Source of the DNA: Nocardioides panzhihuensis
Lineage (GTDB): Bacteria > Actinomycetota > Actinomycetes > Propionibacteriales > Nocardioidaceae
Length of the DNA: 64,000 bases
Assembly: GCF_013408335.1 (NCBI RefSeq)
Contig: NZ_JACBZR010000002.1
Span: 1-64,000 of the forward strand
Direction: 5' to 3'
Shown one piece after another: positions 1 through 8,329 of the stretch (position 1 is its first letter; every line of letters begins with the position of its first letter). The notes beneath the pieces were generated by a model. It did not search any database, was not told the origin of the DNA, and saw only the letters and a program-made list of their open reading frames with translations. Both the position numbers and the translations under genes were made by a program.

Positions 1-1
1 C

Positions 2-286
2 CGGCACCTCATCGGGGCCGGGACCGCAGCCTGCGCGATCTGCTGCGCACCCCCGCTCCTCGCCCTGCTCGGCATCGCAGGTGCCGGACTGGCCGCAACG
101 CTCGCTACGGTCGCGTTCGCTGGCCTTGCCTTCGGGGCCGTCGTCCTGGCCGGTGCGCTGCTCGCCGTCTGGGCTCGGCACCGCAAGGCAGCGCGCCCAG
201 ACCCATGCGCCAGCAACGGTCCCGTCGACCTGAGCATCTCCCCACGCCCCTCGGGTGCAGTCCAGGATGCTCGCACCGGTCACTGA
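2..286 (+). CDS. Small membrane protein, 5' partial (mercury-transporter-like)
   Basis: The reading frame is open from the left edge and ends at TGA 284-286 (94 residues visible). It shows two hydrophobic stretches, roughly residues 4-30 and 36-60, and a paired-cysteine patch, ACAICCAPP, at the start of the first helix. A vicinal Cys pair in a membrane helix resembles small MerT/MerC-type metal uptake proteins of actinobacteria; this is a resemblance, not a motif-level proof. The tail is hydrophilic. The neighbour 12 nt downstream is a YnfA-type membrane protein on the same strand, so the two probably form an operon. The start codon is outside the window. Confidence 0.5.
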   Translation, partial: RHLIGAGTAACAICCAPPLLALLGIAGAGLAATLATVAFAGLAFGAVVLAGALLAVWARHRKAARPDPCASNGPVDLSISPRPSGAVQDARTGH

Positions 287-298
287 CAAGATCGCCGT

Positions 299-634
299 GT
301 GGACAGCCTTCGATCGATCGCCCTGTTTGTCGTCGCTGCCGTCGCTGAGATCGGCGGCGCCTGGCTGGTCTGGCAGGGCGTACGCGAACACCGCGGCCTG
401 GTCTGGATCGGCGCCGGCGTGATCGCACTCGGCATCTACGGCTTCGTCGCCACCCTCCAGCCCGACGCCCACTTCGGCCGCATTCTCGCCGCCTACGGAG
501 GCGTGTTCGTCGCCGGCTCCCTCGCCTGGGGGATGGCACTCGACGGTTTCAAACCCGACCGATACGACGTCGCCGGCGCCCTCATCTGCCTGGTCGGGGT
601 CGCCGTCATCATGTACTCCCCACGCGCCAGCTGA
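299..634 (+). CDS. YnfA family membrane protein (UPF0060)
   Basis: 111 residues, the usual length of the YnfA/UPF0060 family. Four hydrophobic helices are visible, with the family signatures [14 protein letters not shown] near the N-terminus, [22 protein letters not shown] in the middle (positions 439-504) and [20 protein letters not shown] before the last helix. The start is GTG at 299. These are small inner-membrane proteins related to small multidrug-resistance transporters; their substrate is not settled. They are often carried next to heavy-metal resistance genes on mobile elements, which fits the upstream Cys-pair membrane protein. Confidence 0.85.
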   Translation: MDSLRSIALFVVAAVAEIGGAWLVWQGVREHRGLVWIGAGVIALGIYGFVATLQPDAHFGRILAAYGGVFVAGSLAWGMALDGFKPDRYDVAGALICLVGVAVIMYSPRAS

Positions 635-676
635 TCTTGGCAGCTTCGTGATGCGTTGACAGGTGGGGCTCCCTGC

Positions 677-1732
677 TCAGCTGCCCATGTTCGGGAAGGT
701 CTGCTGCAGCAGATCCACCAGGCCGGCGTACGCCGCGTTCGTGGTGATACCGCTCGCCAGGAGGTAGCTGCCGGCCTTCACTCGGTCGAGGAATGACTTC
801 GTAGCGGCGGCCGGCTCCCCGCCATCGGCTTGGATCGCTTCCCGGAGGGCGATCACGCCCTCATCCTTGAGGAGCTCGCGGGCAGCCTGGAGCAGCCCCG
901 CGACATCGCCCGGCGCAACGCGGACGGCAGTCGCGCCCTCACCTGTCGCGATGGTGGCGTTGTCGCCGGTCGAGACGGTGGCGTTGTCGCCCACGGTGAC
1001 CGGGCCGCCGATGGAGTAGATGTTCGTCATCTGTACGTGGACCTCTTTGTAGAGACGTGGGTCGTTCGCGATGGTCGGGCCGCCGGTTTCGCCGGCGTCC
1101 GGGGCGATGTCCTCGATGCCGAGAGCGAGGTCGAGCGCCGTGGTGCGGATCTGGTCGAGAACCCCTCGCAGGTGCGTACGAGGGAGGACGACAGAGGCGT
1201 GGTTGAGGACGTACCCGATTGGGTGCCGCACCTCATTACGACTCATCGCCTGGCGGAAGATCGCGATCCACCCTGCGGGGAGCGGGTACTCGGGGTCGTC
1301 TTCGCCGGCGGCAAGGGCCTCGAGCTCAGCGATCGGCTCCCGGAGGCCGACTCCGTCCGAGAAGCCACGGAGCTGCTCGGGAAGACCCTCCTCGGTGATC
1401 GCCGAGGTGATGCTGGATCGAAACGGCCCGTCGAACCCAAGCCTGATGGGCCATCCCCCGCTCCGATACGCCGGCAGATCTGGGCCAGCCGCGTCTCCTT
1501 GCGTGTAGTAGCCGCGGAGCTCGCGGCCCAACCAGAGGGTCAGCTCCTCCGCGCCGATCCGGCGGCTCACGACCAAGAGACCTCGCAGGGCGTCTGGGAG
1601 GGGCACGTTCGGAGCGGAGAGGCTGCCGATGGCGGTCTCCAGGGCATCTGTCACAGAGGTCAGTCTGCCTGGGCGCACCGACACTTTCGGGGAGCGCACC
1701 GGCGGGAGGAGCTCGGCAAGGATTTCGGGCAT
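677..1732 (-). CDS. AbiTii-domain protein with a glycine/asparagine-rich linker
   Basis: 351 residues. Residues about 27-100 look like the AbiTii N-terminal domain: helical, with GAEELTLWLGRELRGY followed by LPAYR, and a later PIAELEAL block. Near residues 230-270 is a low-complexity beta-type linker, NIYSIGGPVTVGDNATVSTG and similar repeats, followed by a helical C-terminus. AbiTii domains occur in predicted abortive-infection proteins; the toxic activity of this architecture is not known to me. A similar GDGN-type linker occurs in the protein at 30245-31111, another candidate defence protein. The start may be later, at VTDALETAIG. It stands alone, convergent with the YnfA gene. Confidence 0.6.
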   Translation of the reverse strand: MPEILAELLPPVRSPKVSVRPGRLTSVTDALETAIGSLSAPNVPLPDALRGLLVVSRRIGAEELTLWLGRELRGYYTQGDAAGPDLPAYRSGGWPIRLGFDGPFRSSITSAITEEGLPEQLRGFSDGVGLREPIAELEALAAGEDDPEYPLPAGWIAIFRQAMSRNEVRHPIGYVLNHASVVLPRTHLRGVLDQIRTTALDLALGIEDIAPDAGETGGPTIANDPRLYKEVHVQMTNIYSIGGPVTVGDNATVSTGDNATIATGEGATAVRVAPGDVAGLLQAARELLKDEGVIALREAIQADGGEPAAATKSFLDRVKAGSYLLASGITTNAAYAGLVDLLQQTFPNMGS

Positions 1733-1861
1733 GTCGTAGCCCTTTCCGGTCGGGATGTGGGATCTCGACCGGACGATGGAGCCGTTGGGGTGCTTACGTC
1801 GCGGGCTGCTGCGACCGGCGACACGAAACGCGCTCCCGCCACCTGGTGGACAGCGACCGGA

Positions 1862-2488
1862 TCACGCTGATTGCTCGTTGACGTTACCGATGCTGGCGGG
1901 TCCGTGGTGGTCTTCGACTCGGCACCATAGGCCGCCGAGCCAGCGGCGGGTGACGATCATGCCGGCGGCTTCGTAGCGTCTGGCCATGGGGGCGACGGCG
2001 TACGCGGCGAGCGGGTGGCCGGCTCGCCAGGCGTGTGCTCGAGCGTGCTCGGCGATCTCGCGTCCGAGCCCGGTGCCGCGGGGCCATCCGGCGAGCGAGG
2101 TGGCTTTGGTCCACCGTCCCATGGGTCGTAGCGTCACCGTTGCCGCGCCGGCGGGTCGCACCAGGAGGAGCACTTCGGCGCGCTTGTGCATGAGACCTTC
2201 TAGGAGGGTGGCGGTGAAGTAGGACCAGCTGGTTCCTACGACCGCGACGATGAGGCCGAGCACGACGGCGGCGACTCGCTCGGCGATCGACCCGGCTGCC
2301 GGCACCAGTGGCCAGTTGTAGATCCGCACCAGGGCGATGAGCATCTCGCCGAGGGGAAAGCTCACGCCCATGAAGGCCAGCACGAGCAGCCAGAAGAGTG
2401 CCGTACGTCGGAACCCATGCATGGCGGTGACCCCGGCTCTCGCACGCTCGCGGAGCCGGGTCGCGGTGATCGGCGCGTTCATGCTCAT
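1862..2488 (-). CDS. Membrane protein with a GNAT-like C-terminus
   Basis: 208 residues. Two strong transmembrane helices lie at about residues 28-52 and 68-92. The C-terminal half has RGTGLGREIAEHARAHA, then APMARRYEAAGM, which resembles the acetyl-CoA loop and the terminal strand of GNAT acetyltransferases, but the N-terminal strands of that fold are not evident. The function is unknown. It overlaps the upstream small gene by 4 nt (ATGA at 2485-2488), which implies translational coupling. Confidence 0.5.
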   Translation of the reverse strand: MSMNAPITATRLRERARAGVTAMHGFRRTALFWLLVLAFMGVSFPLGEMLIALVRIYNWPLVPAAGSIAERVAAVVLGLIVAVVGTSWSYFTATLLEGLMHKRAEVLLLVRPAGAATVTLRPMGRWTKATSLAGWPRGTGLGREIAEHARAHAWRAGHPLAAYAVAPMARRYEAAGMIVTRRWLGGLWCRVEDHHGPASIGNVNEQSA

Positions 2489-2778
2489 GCGCTCTCCCTC
2501 GATGAGTCGGGGTGTCCGGCCTCGGGCGCCACCGAGTTCGACCCGGCGACGGGACGGTGTTGGCAGAAGCAGTGTCGCCAGGAGTACTCGCGGCCGGCCT
2601 GGGTGTCGATGCAGTCTTCAGGCTGGTGTGGCTGCTGGCAGGGTTCGCAGATCACGGGTTGTCGTTCCTCCGGTCCGAGGCCTCTCCCCTGCTGGGTGAG
2701 ACGGAGTTGGTTCTGATTGTGCGTGCTGCCACCGACATTTCTGTGCCGCACGACCGGCGGATTGCATCGGGGGTGCAC
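2485..2778 (-). CDS. Small cysteine-rich protein
   Basis: 97 residues with a cluster CEPCQQPHQPEDC followed by WRHCFCQH, which could bind zinc. It is rich in Gln, Pro and Arg, so part of the N-terminus may not be translated. The stop overlaps the start of the next leftward gene (ATGA), which supports translation of at least the C-terminal portion. I do not recognise the family. An internal start nearer VICEPCQQ cannot be excluded. Confidence 0.4.
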   Translation of the reverse strand: MHPRCNPPVVRHRNVGGSTHNQNQLRLTQQGRGLGPEERQPVICEPCQQPHQPEDCIDTQAGREYSWRHCFCQHRPVAGSNSVAPEAGHPDSSRESA

Positions 2779-2826
2779 TGCGATTTCATTGCGGTGAGCT
2801 CGTCGATGGGTTGGTGCCCAGAAGAG

Positions 2827-2849
2827 GGGCCGGCTCTTGGCCGGCCCCT
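2827..2849 (-). terminator. Hairpin after ssb
   Basis: GGGGCCGG and CCGGCCCC arms with a short loop directly after the ssb stop. It has no U-tract on the leftward strand, as is common in actinobacteria. Probably the ssb transcription terminator. Confidence 0.6.
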
Positions 2850-2872
2850 CCCCCAGGGTCTTTCCCGTTCGC

Positions 2873-3325
2873 TCAGAACGGGGGCTCGGTGGGCCTGGGC
2901 CCGAGCTGGGTGACGTTGTCGGCGTACGCCGGCGCGTCGGGGTTGGTGGTCTTGCCGCCGCGGTTCTTCTCGGCCCGGGCGGTGGCGAACTTGAGGCTGG
3001 TGGCGATCTCGCCGTACCGGTCGGAGACGACTACGACGTCCTTGTAGCGGTTCTCACCGGTCTCCTTGTCGGACCAGCTCTCGGTCTCGACCTGGCCGTG
3101 CACGAGCACGCGGTCGCCTCGGGTGAGGCTCTCGACCAGGTTCTCGCCCTGGGCTCCCCAGACCTTGACGTTGTGGAACGTTGGGGTGGCGTCCACCCAT
3201 TCGTCGTTCTGCTTGACGCGTCGGTTGACCGCGACGCGGAGGTTTGCGACCGGGGTGCCGCCGTTGGTGAAGCGCAGCTCCGGGTCCTCGGTGAGGTTGC
3301 CGGCGAAGGTGGTGATCGTGTTCAT
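2873..3325 (-). CDS. ssb: Single-stranded DNA-binding protein
   Basis: 150 residues from ATG at 3325, which has GGGAGAAG seven bases upstream; a longer frame to 3454 would translate leader sequence and is rejected. The OB-fold core runs from MNTITTFAGNLTEDPELRF through FHNVKVWG, VLVHGQVETESW and KDVVVVSDRYG (residues 1-105), and the tail ends in EPPF, resembling the SSB tip that recruits replication and repair partners, though without the usual acidic run. It coats single-stranded DNA during transfer and replication. A second, shorter SSB lies at 29143-29493. The 300 nt upstream hold a tall hairpin and a GTAC-centred palindrome (see separate entries), so expression is likely controlled in the leader. 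Confidence 0.92.
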   Translation of the reverse strand: MNTITTFAGNLTEDPELRFTNGGTPVANLRVAVNRRVKQNDEWVDATPTFHNVKVWGAQGENLVESLTRGDRVLVHGQVETESWSDKETGENRYKDVVVVSDRYGEIATSLKFATARAEKNRGGKTTNPDAPAYADNVTQLGPRPTEPPF

Positions 3326-3405
3326 GGTTCTTCTCCCTTGGATGAGGTGCATGGATGGAAACGGAGAGCTGACCAGGTGACCCTCGGGATGTGACCCCTC
3401 GTGTC

Positions 3406-3529
3406 CCTTGCTCCCAACAACCAGCCCAAGATCGCGCGAGCGGCAGCTGGTCAAGGGCCGGCGGAGCCGGGCACTGCTTCCCTTGACCAGCGGAGCGAGC
3501 GATCACGATTGGGCGTTGTGGGAGCAAGG
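3406..3529 (-). promoter_or_regulatory. Structured leader of ssb (type 2)
   Basis: A tall imperfect hairpin lies 80-200 nt before the ssb start codon. Outer arms CCTTGCTCCCA (3406-3416) and TGGGAGCAAGG (3519-3529) pair over 11 bp; GCCCAA and TTGGGC continue inward; inner arms at 3446-3457 and 3480-3491 (core GCTGGTCAAGGG) pair over 12 bp around a 22 nt loop. The same order of blocks (GCTCCC, CAAGGG, loop, CCCTTG, GGGAGC), in the same sense relative to the gene, precedes the second ssb at 28913-29036. The 3327-3763 interval holds no gene; it contains this element, the palindrome at 3633 and the hairpin at 3726. Confidence 0.65.
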
Positions 3530-3632
3530 AACGAGACGCTTTTGATCGGTGAGGCTGTCTCGGCCCGGAGGGCCGTGTCCTTGGCCGGCGGATGTCGGCC
3601 CCGGGGGCGTCTGGATCCTTGGGTGGAGCTGC

Positions 3633-3646
3633 CCGGCGTACGCCGG
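3633..3646. promoter_or_regulatory. GTAC-centred palindrome upstream of ssb
   Basis: CCGGCGTACGCCGG, a 14 bp perfect palindrome 308 nt before the ssb start codon. Sixteen-base versions occur at 23578, 28843 and 36393, each 265-285 nt ahead of a plasmid maintenance gene with a structured leader. Likely operator or promoter-proximal element; the protein that binds it is unknown. Confidence 0.5.
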
Positions 3647-3725
3647 TCGACGAGCTGGTGTTGGTGAGGTCGGCCCGGCGGGTCGTGCCGTTCGGGTGGG
3701 GTGTGGGGAGGGCGGAGCCCTCCCC

Positions 3726-3751
3726 ACCGCCGGCCCCTCGGGGCCGGCGGT
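3726..3751 (-). terminator. Perfect 12 bp hairpin
   Basis: ACCGCCGGCCCC and GGGGCCGGCGGT separated by two bases, directly downstream of the stop of the leftward gene at 3764-4246. Likely its terminator; it also insulates the ssb promoter region. Confidence 0.6.
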
Positions 3752-3763
3752 GCGACGTGGTGG

Positions 3764-4246
3764 CTACTCGATCCGGTCGTGGATGGCGACGGCGCCGTAG
3801 AAGTCGTGGCCGGTCAGCTGGCTGACCAAGTCGTTGAAGCGGCTGTCCCCGGTGGCGTAGTTCCCGCCGGCCATGGTTCCCGGGACCGGGGTCCAGGTCT
3901 GGCCGTCGAAGTCGTAGACGGGCACGAGCGCGGCGATCGTGCCGGCGTAGGTGTTGCGGATCTGGAGGGCGACGGGCCAGGAGGCCGTGGACGGGGTGAA
4001 GATCTGGCTGTCGTGCTCCAGGCCGGCGACGTAGTCGACGGGCTGGGTGGGGTTGGTGTTGTCGTGCCCGGTCCAGCCGACGAGGGTGATGCTGTCGTGG
4101 CCGGGAATCTCTAGGAGCTCAGGTTCGATCGGACGTCTGTGGGCTCGGTTCTGAGTTCGCGCAGGTAGTGCCGGTTCGACACCCATCTGCCTCCGAATTG
4201 AAGAGACGTCACCCTGAGTGACGGTTTCGTTGTAGTGTCGACGCAT
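3764..4246 (-). CDS. Hypothetical protein, possibly truncated at its N-terminus
   Basis: 160 residues from ATG 4246. The frame continues open far upstream only because it is antisense to the recombinase genes. Residues about 45-160 look like a real soluble domain (SITLVGWTGHDNTNPTQP, PVYDFDGQTWTPVPG, SQLTGHDFYGAVAIHDRIE). The first 40 residues are Arg- and Gln-rich and lie beside the recombinase module, so insertion of that module may have replaced the original N-terminus. No family recognised. It is followed by a strong hairpin terminator. Confidence 0.45.
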   Translation of the reverse strand: MRRHYNETVTQGDVSSIRRQMGVEPALPARTQNRAHRRPIEPELLEIPGHDSITLVGWTGHDNTNPTQPVDYVAGLEHDSQIFTPSTASWPVALQIRNTYAGTIAALVPVYDFDGQTWTPVPGTMAGGNYATGDSRFNDLVSQLTGHDFYGAVAIHDRIE

Positions 4247-4273
4247 GATCGCCTCGCTTGAAGTCGGTGACTG

Positions 4274-5359
4274 ATGGGCTTGGTGGCGCTGCTGGGTGGC
4301 AGCGCTACTGATCCGGCACTGATAGGTGCGCAGGCGGTCGCCGACTTCGAGCAGGAGCTCGTCGACCAGTACGCATTGGCGATGTCCGCCGCGGGACTGA
4401 CCGACCGGCACATCGGCTCGACGCGGGCGATCGTCATCGAGTTCGCCCGCTCGCTGTCGACCCCAATGTGGGAGGCCACCTGCGCGGACGCGGACGACTT
4501 CTTGGCCCAGCAGCGCCGGATGGGACTCAGCGTGTCGACCCGTGCGGGCAAGGCCGGCGCGCTGGCGGGCTTCTACGACTTCGTGATCGCCCGCTACGAG
4601 GGCACGATCCGCCGCGGGACCGGCGTCTTGGTCGAGCAGCCGATCGATGAGTTCAATCGCCAGTCCGAGGCATCCCTGGGCAAGGTCCGAGTGCCGCCCT
4701 CGGATGACGAGATCGACTCGTTGTTCACCGCCTGGCGCGGGTCGGTCCCGCATGCCCGCAAGTACCTGCCGGCCGCCCGCGACTACTTCGCGGCCTCGCT
4801 GTGGCGCCGCCTCGGGCTGCGCATCAACGAGACCGTCATGCTCGACATCCGCGACTGGCGCCCCGACCTCGGCGAGTTCGGCAAGCTCCACGTCCGCCAC
4901 GGCAAGGGCTCCCACGGCCGCGGGCCCAAACCACGGCTGGTGCCAGCGATCAACGGCGCGAACCAACTCCTCGATTGGTGGCTGGCCGAGGTCCGCCCCC
5001 AGTACGGCGAGGATTGGGGCGACATGGACGCCCCGCTGCTGCCGTCTGAGCGGTTCGACCGCGATCTCGACCGGTGCGGACGTGTCGGCGCGAACGCGCT
5101 GCGCCGCGCCCTCGGAATCCAGGTCGACCGGTGGCTTCCCGCCTGGTCGGGACGGATGACGCCACACGTGCTCCGGCACTACTGCGCATCGTCGCTGTAC
5201 GCGGCCGGCATGGACATCAAGGCGCTCCAAGAGCTCCTTGGACACCAGTGGCTTGCAACGACTTCGGGCTACCTTCACGTCCGCAGCGACCACATCGAAC
5301 GCGCGTGGAACAGCGCGAGCGACCGCATTGAAGCCCGCCTGGGCCTTCGCAACGACTGA
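4274..5359 (+). CDS. Tyrosine recombinase (integrase), Tn554 TnpA-like
   Basis: 361 residues. An N-terminal SAM-like DNA-binding domain (about 20-120) precedes the catalytic domain. Catalytic residues can be read: Arg in RRLGLRINE, Lys in HGKGSHGRGPK, HVLRH, His in ELLGHQW and the nucleophile Tyr in TTSGYLHV. It therefore looks active for strand exchange. The start is ATG 4274, 27 bp from the divergent leftward gene. It heads a three-gene rightward set with a 119-residue HTH protein and a 597-residue zinc-finger recombinase-like protein; the set of sizes resembles TnpA, TnpC and TnpB of Tn554-type elements, although the order here is A, C-like, B-like. Confidence 0.88.
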   Translation: MGLVALLGGSATDPALIGAQAVADFEQELVDQYALAMSAAGLTDRHIGSTRAIVIEFARSLSTPMWEATCADADDFLAQQRRMGLSVSTRAGKAGALAGFYDFVIARYEGTIRRGTGVLVEQPIDEFNRQSEASLGKVRVPPSDDEIDSLFTAWRGSVPHARKYLPAARDYFAASLWRRLGLRINETVMLDIRDWRPDLGEFGKLHVRHGKGSHGRGPKPRLVPAINGANQLLDWWLAEVRPQYGEDWGDMDAPLLPSERFDRDLDRCGRVGANALRRALGIQVDRWLPAWSGRMTPHVLRHYCASSLYAAGMDIKALQELLGHQWLATTSGYLHVRSDHIERAWNSASDRIEARLGLRND

Positions 5360-5390
5360 CCCGACCGACGAACCGAAGGAGAGGATCCAG

Positions 5391-5750
5391 ATGCAGTGGA
5401 GCCTGCGGCTGCGGGCCGCGGAACGAGGGATCTGGAAGTCCGCGCAGCTGCGCAGGATGCTGGCAGAGGCCGGGCTCGAGATCTCCGCCGGCAAGATGTC
5501 GTCCTGGTGGGCCGGGACCCCGCCGACGATGCGCCTCGAAGAACTCGACGTGCTGTGCGCCGTGCTCGACTGCACCCCGAACGACCTGATGACACCCGAA
5601 CCGGACAAGGTCGCCGCGCGCCGTCCCCGCAACACCGACGCCGCCAACGGCAACGGCGGAAACGGGAATGGCGATCCGAACGGCAACGGCGGCACGACAC
5701 CGTCGGTCACGCCGCGGCTCGGCAAGCCCCGCTCGACCCCGCCGATGTAG
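5391..5750 (+). CDS. Small Cro/C1-type HTH protein of the recombinase module
   Basis: 119 residues from ATG 5391, preceded by GAAGGAGAGG. Residues about 1-60 form an XRE-like helix-turn-helix (MLAEAGLEISAGKMSSWWAG and ELDVLCAVLDCTPNDLM). The tail is a low-complexity Gly/Asn run with repeats of NGNGGN. It lies 31 nt after the integrase stop. It could regulate the module or act as an accessory DNA-binding protein analogous in position and size to TnpC. That role is an inference. Confidence 0.7.
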   Translation: MQWSLRLRAAERGIWKSAQLRRMLAEAGLEISAGKMSSWWAGTPPTMRLEELDVLCAVLDCTPNDLMTPEPDKVAARRPRNTDAANGNGGNGNGDPNGNGGTTPSVTPRLGKPRSTPPM

Positions 5751-5788
5751 CCCGCGCCCGCATCGACCACGGAGACGACGAGCACCGC

Positions 5789-7582
5789 ATGCCCGCGCCC
5801 GGACCCAACGCGGCGTTGCGGCTGCCGCCCAAATGCAACGCCTGTCAGAGCAACCGCGTCGCGTGGACCAGCCCCAGGGTCGACTTCTGCTACCAGTGCC
5901 TGCCCGGCGGCCCGTTCCCGCCGCCGCCCTGCGGCCATTGCAGGGCAAGCACCGACTACTTCAGTCAGGGACTGTGCAGCCGGTGCCATCCCCGCAGCCC
6001 CGAGCACATCGGGTCCTGCAAGGGCTGCCTGGCCTGGGGCGTCTACCCCCGCCATAACTGGACCTGCTGGTCGTGCCGCTGGTGGCAGAGCCACTACCCC
6101 AAGGGCACCTGCGCCTACTGCGGCCGTGCCAGCCACGTCAGCGACCGAGGAGCCTGTCGTCTGTGCCTCGAGAACGCCAGACTCGAGCAGGGGCCCGCCC
6201 GTGCCCCCGATCTGGTCGGCGCGAACAACGACAGCCAGCAGCTGTTCTTCGCCAACATGGTCTTCAAGCGGCGCGTGACACCGCTGCCCGACTACGTCCG
6301 CTGGGACGGCCGGTGGTCGCAGAAGAACAAGAATCAGCTGCCCTACAAGCCAGACACCCGGTTCGACGAGCACGCGCTTGAACAGCTGGTCCTGTTCAAC
6401 ATGGACCCCGATCCCGAAGTGCTGCGCCAACGCCTCTTGGTCGAGGACAGCGAACTGACCCGGTACTGCGCGGCCATCGTCGCCGACCACGCCCGCCGCT
6501 ATGGCTGGAGCGTCAGGCAGCGCAATGCCGTGATCCAGTCCCTGCGCCTGCTGCAGATCCTGCGGTCTACGCCCACTGCGAAGGTCCGCGCCAGTGACGT
6601 CGTGGCGTTGCGTCGATACGACGGCACCATCACATCCACCCTCGACGTCCTCGCGGAAGCCGGACTCCTGATCGAGGACGTCCCAACCCGGGTCGAGCGG
6701 TACTTCAACGCCAAGTTCATCGCAATTGGAGCCCTTCCGGACATCATGCGCGAGCACCTCAAGCTGTGGCTTCAGATCATGCTCGGCGGATCCCGGCAAG
6801 CACCCCGCCAGCTGCCTCGCGAACCCGAGACCGTCGAGATCCACATCCAAGGGCTCGCGCCCGTAGTGCAGACCTGGGTCGAAGCCGGGCGTCAGTCGTT
6901 CGCCGAGATCAGCAAGGACGACGTCCTGGCCGCCCTCGCCTGCCTGCCCGTCGGCACCAGCCAACGCCACTTCGCGGAGATCGGCCTGAAGTCGCTGTTC
7001 AAGGTCCTCAAGGGCCGCCGACTCGTCTTCGCAAACCCGATGCGCGGCATCGACCTGACCCGCGTGCCGACGAACCTCCCGCTGCCGCTGGACCCCGCAC
7101 TGATCCGAGCCGAGCTGGACTCGCCGAACCCGGCTGTCGCGCTCGCCGTGGCGCTGGTGGCCTTCCACGGCCTGACCGGCAAACAGGTCCGCGAGCTGCA
7201 ACTCACCGACATCGTCGACGGCCGGCTCCACCTCGACGGCCGCGACATCCCGCTCGCCGCACCCGTCAGGACCCGGCTCGCAGCCTGGCTCGACCACCGC
7301 AACCGCACCTGGCCGGACACCGCGAACCCACACCTGCTCATCAACCGACGAACCGCGCCGCGCCTCGTCGTCGCCGGCCCGTCCTTCCCCTGGAAGGACA
7401 GCCGCATCCGCCCGCGGGCTCTGCGCGAAGACCGGATTCTGCACGAGATCCACGCCACCGGTGGCGACGTGCGCCGCATCTACGACCTCTTCGGCCTCAG
7501 CGTCGAAGGCGCTACCCGCTACCTGAAGACCATCGAGCACCCCGACCTGACCACCGTAGACCGGGCCGGCACTCGACCATGA
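5789..7582 (+). CDS. Zinc-finger recombinase-like protein, Tn554 TnpB-like
   Basis: 597 residues from ATG 5789; the frame is open upstream but would overlap the HTH gene. The first 130 residues hold a run of CxxC pairs (CNAC, CYQC, CGHC, CSRC, CKGC, CWSC, CAYC, CRLC), i.e. about four zinc ribbons. The C-terminal 170 residues have the layout of a tyrosine recombinase catalytic domain (GLTGKQVRELQLTDI, then ALREDRILHEIHATGGDVRR, then GATRYLKTIEHP) but the usual HxLRH is LREDR and the Arg of box I is not conserved. It may act as a non-catalytic or altered partner of the upstream integrase. Confidence 0.7.
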   Translation: MPAPGPNAALRLPPKCNACQSNRVAWTSPRVDFCYQCLPGGPFPPPPCGHCRASTDYFSQGLCSRCHPRSPEHIGSCKGCLAWGVYPRHNWTCWSCRWWQSHYPKGTCAYCGRASHVSDRGACRLCLENARLEQGPARAPDLVGANNDSQQLFFANMVFKRRVTPLPDYVRWDGRWSQKNKNQLPYKPDTRFDEHALEQLVLFNMDPDPEVLRQRLLVEDSELTRYCAAIVADHARRYGWSVRQRNAVIQSLRLLQILRSTPTAKVRASDVVALRRYDGTITSTLDVLAEAGLLIEDVPTRVERYFNAKFIAIGALPDIMREHLKLWLQIMLGGSRQAPRQLPREPETVEIHIQGLAPVVQTWVEAGRQSFAEISKDDVLAALACLPVGTSQRHFAEIGLKSLFKVLKGRRLVFANPMRGIDLTRVPTNLPLPLDPALIRAELDSPNPAVALAVALVAFHGLTGKQVRELQLTDIVDGRLHLDGRDIPLAAPVRTRLAAWLDHRNRTWPDTANPHLLINRRTAPRLVVAGPSFPWKDSRIRPRALREDRILHEIHATGGDVRRIYDLFGLSVEGATRYLKTIEHPDLTTVDRAGTRP

Positions 7583-7756
7583 CCACGCCTGTCGCAACCG
7601 GGCGGCGCGAGCTAGCAGTCGTCGCAACATCCTCACGCCACGGATAAGCGACCGTGACGTGGCCGATTCAAACACGCGGGACCGGTCGGACTCGAACATG
7701 GGCCGAAGCGTGGCCCCTCAGCGTCCCCCTATCCGTCCCCCCACGTCTTTCAACCG

Positions 7757-7811
7757 CGGGGGGACGCAGCAACCCGGGCGACGTTTGCGCAGGTCAAACA
7801 GCGTCCCCCCG
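7757..7811. repeat. 11 bp inverted repeat downstream of the recombinase trio
   Basis: CGGGGGGACGC (7757-7767) and GCGTCCCCCCG (7801-7811), perfect arms 33 nt apart; a related CGTCCCCC occurs at about 7723. It could be the terminator or terminal binding region of the recombinase module. The stretch 7583-8222 holds no convincing gene. Confidence 0.4.
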
Positions 7812-8223
7812 AAACCCAAGACGAGTTTCTTGACAGCCGGTCGCTCGAGCGGTGAGGAGAAGTCCCGCAAGCGGATCCCCATCCGGTTAGCGAGACAGAG
7901 ACGACCTAGCGCAGCTTTGAGTTGCTGTGCGAGCCGCTTGAGGTTCCTCAACTGGGACGACCTCGCGCGGCGGCCACCGCCTGGCCGGTGCCGTTGAGGT
8001 GATCGGCGGTCACCTTGGCCTCTCGCGCCGGCTCGGGAACACCGGCCGCGGCGAGCTCGGCGGAGGTACCCCCGCGCCGCTCGACGGTCTCGTTAGTCCA
8101 GCTCCGCGGCGCCCCGGCGCCGAGCCCGCCTCGGCTGCAGTATTCGGCACTGGCGCTCCGGCTGGCCTCGACCCTCCAGCTTCCCTGCCTGACGGGTGAG
8201 GTTCCCACCCGGACCGTGAAAGA

Positions 8224-8273
8224 CTCTTCTTACTTGAGGTGGGGGCTGGTCAGTCCGCCTCAGGTAAGAAGAG
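8224..8273 (+). terminator. Long hairpin before the riboswitch
   Basis: CTCTTCTTACTTGAGG pairs with CCTCAGGTAAGAAGAG (one G-U pair) and the stem closes further with TGG/CCG. It is followed by GCGGTTTCG. It ends whatever transcript arrives from the left and isolates the riboswitch-controlled unit. Confidence 0.45.
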
Positions 8274-8329
8274 GCGGTTTCGTGGGCACAGGACTCGGCG
8301 ATCCCCGGCGAGATCGGCTACAGTCCACC

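Noticed and set aside
2920..2931. Further copy of the GTAC palindrome inside ssb (and near 724 in the AbiTii gene)
   Set aside because: Only 12 bp, within coding sequence for Ala-Tyr-Ala; expected by chance at this G+C.
3764..7699. A 1311-codon leftward open frame spanning the recombinase module
   Set aside because: It is antisense to three convincing rightward genes with catalytic motifs and has the composition of an opposite-strand shadow; only its last 160 codons, beyond the rightward genes, look real.
7660..7720. tRNA-like T-loop (GTTCGAGTCC on the reverse strand) as an attachment site
   Set aside because: The flanking bases do not form a T-stem and no D or anticodon arm is present.
7948..8208. 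86-codon leftward frame
   Set aside because: Arg/Gly/Ala composition typical of GC-rich noncoding sequence; no support beyond being open.
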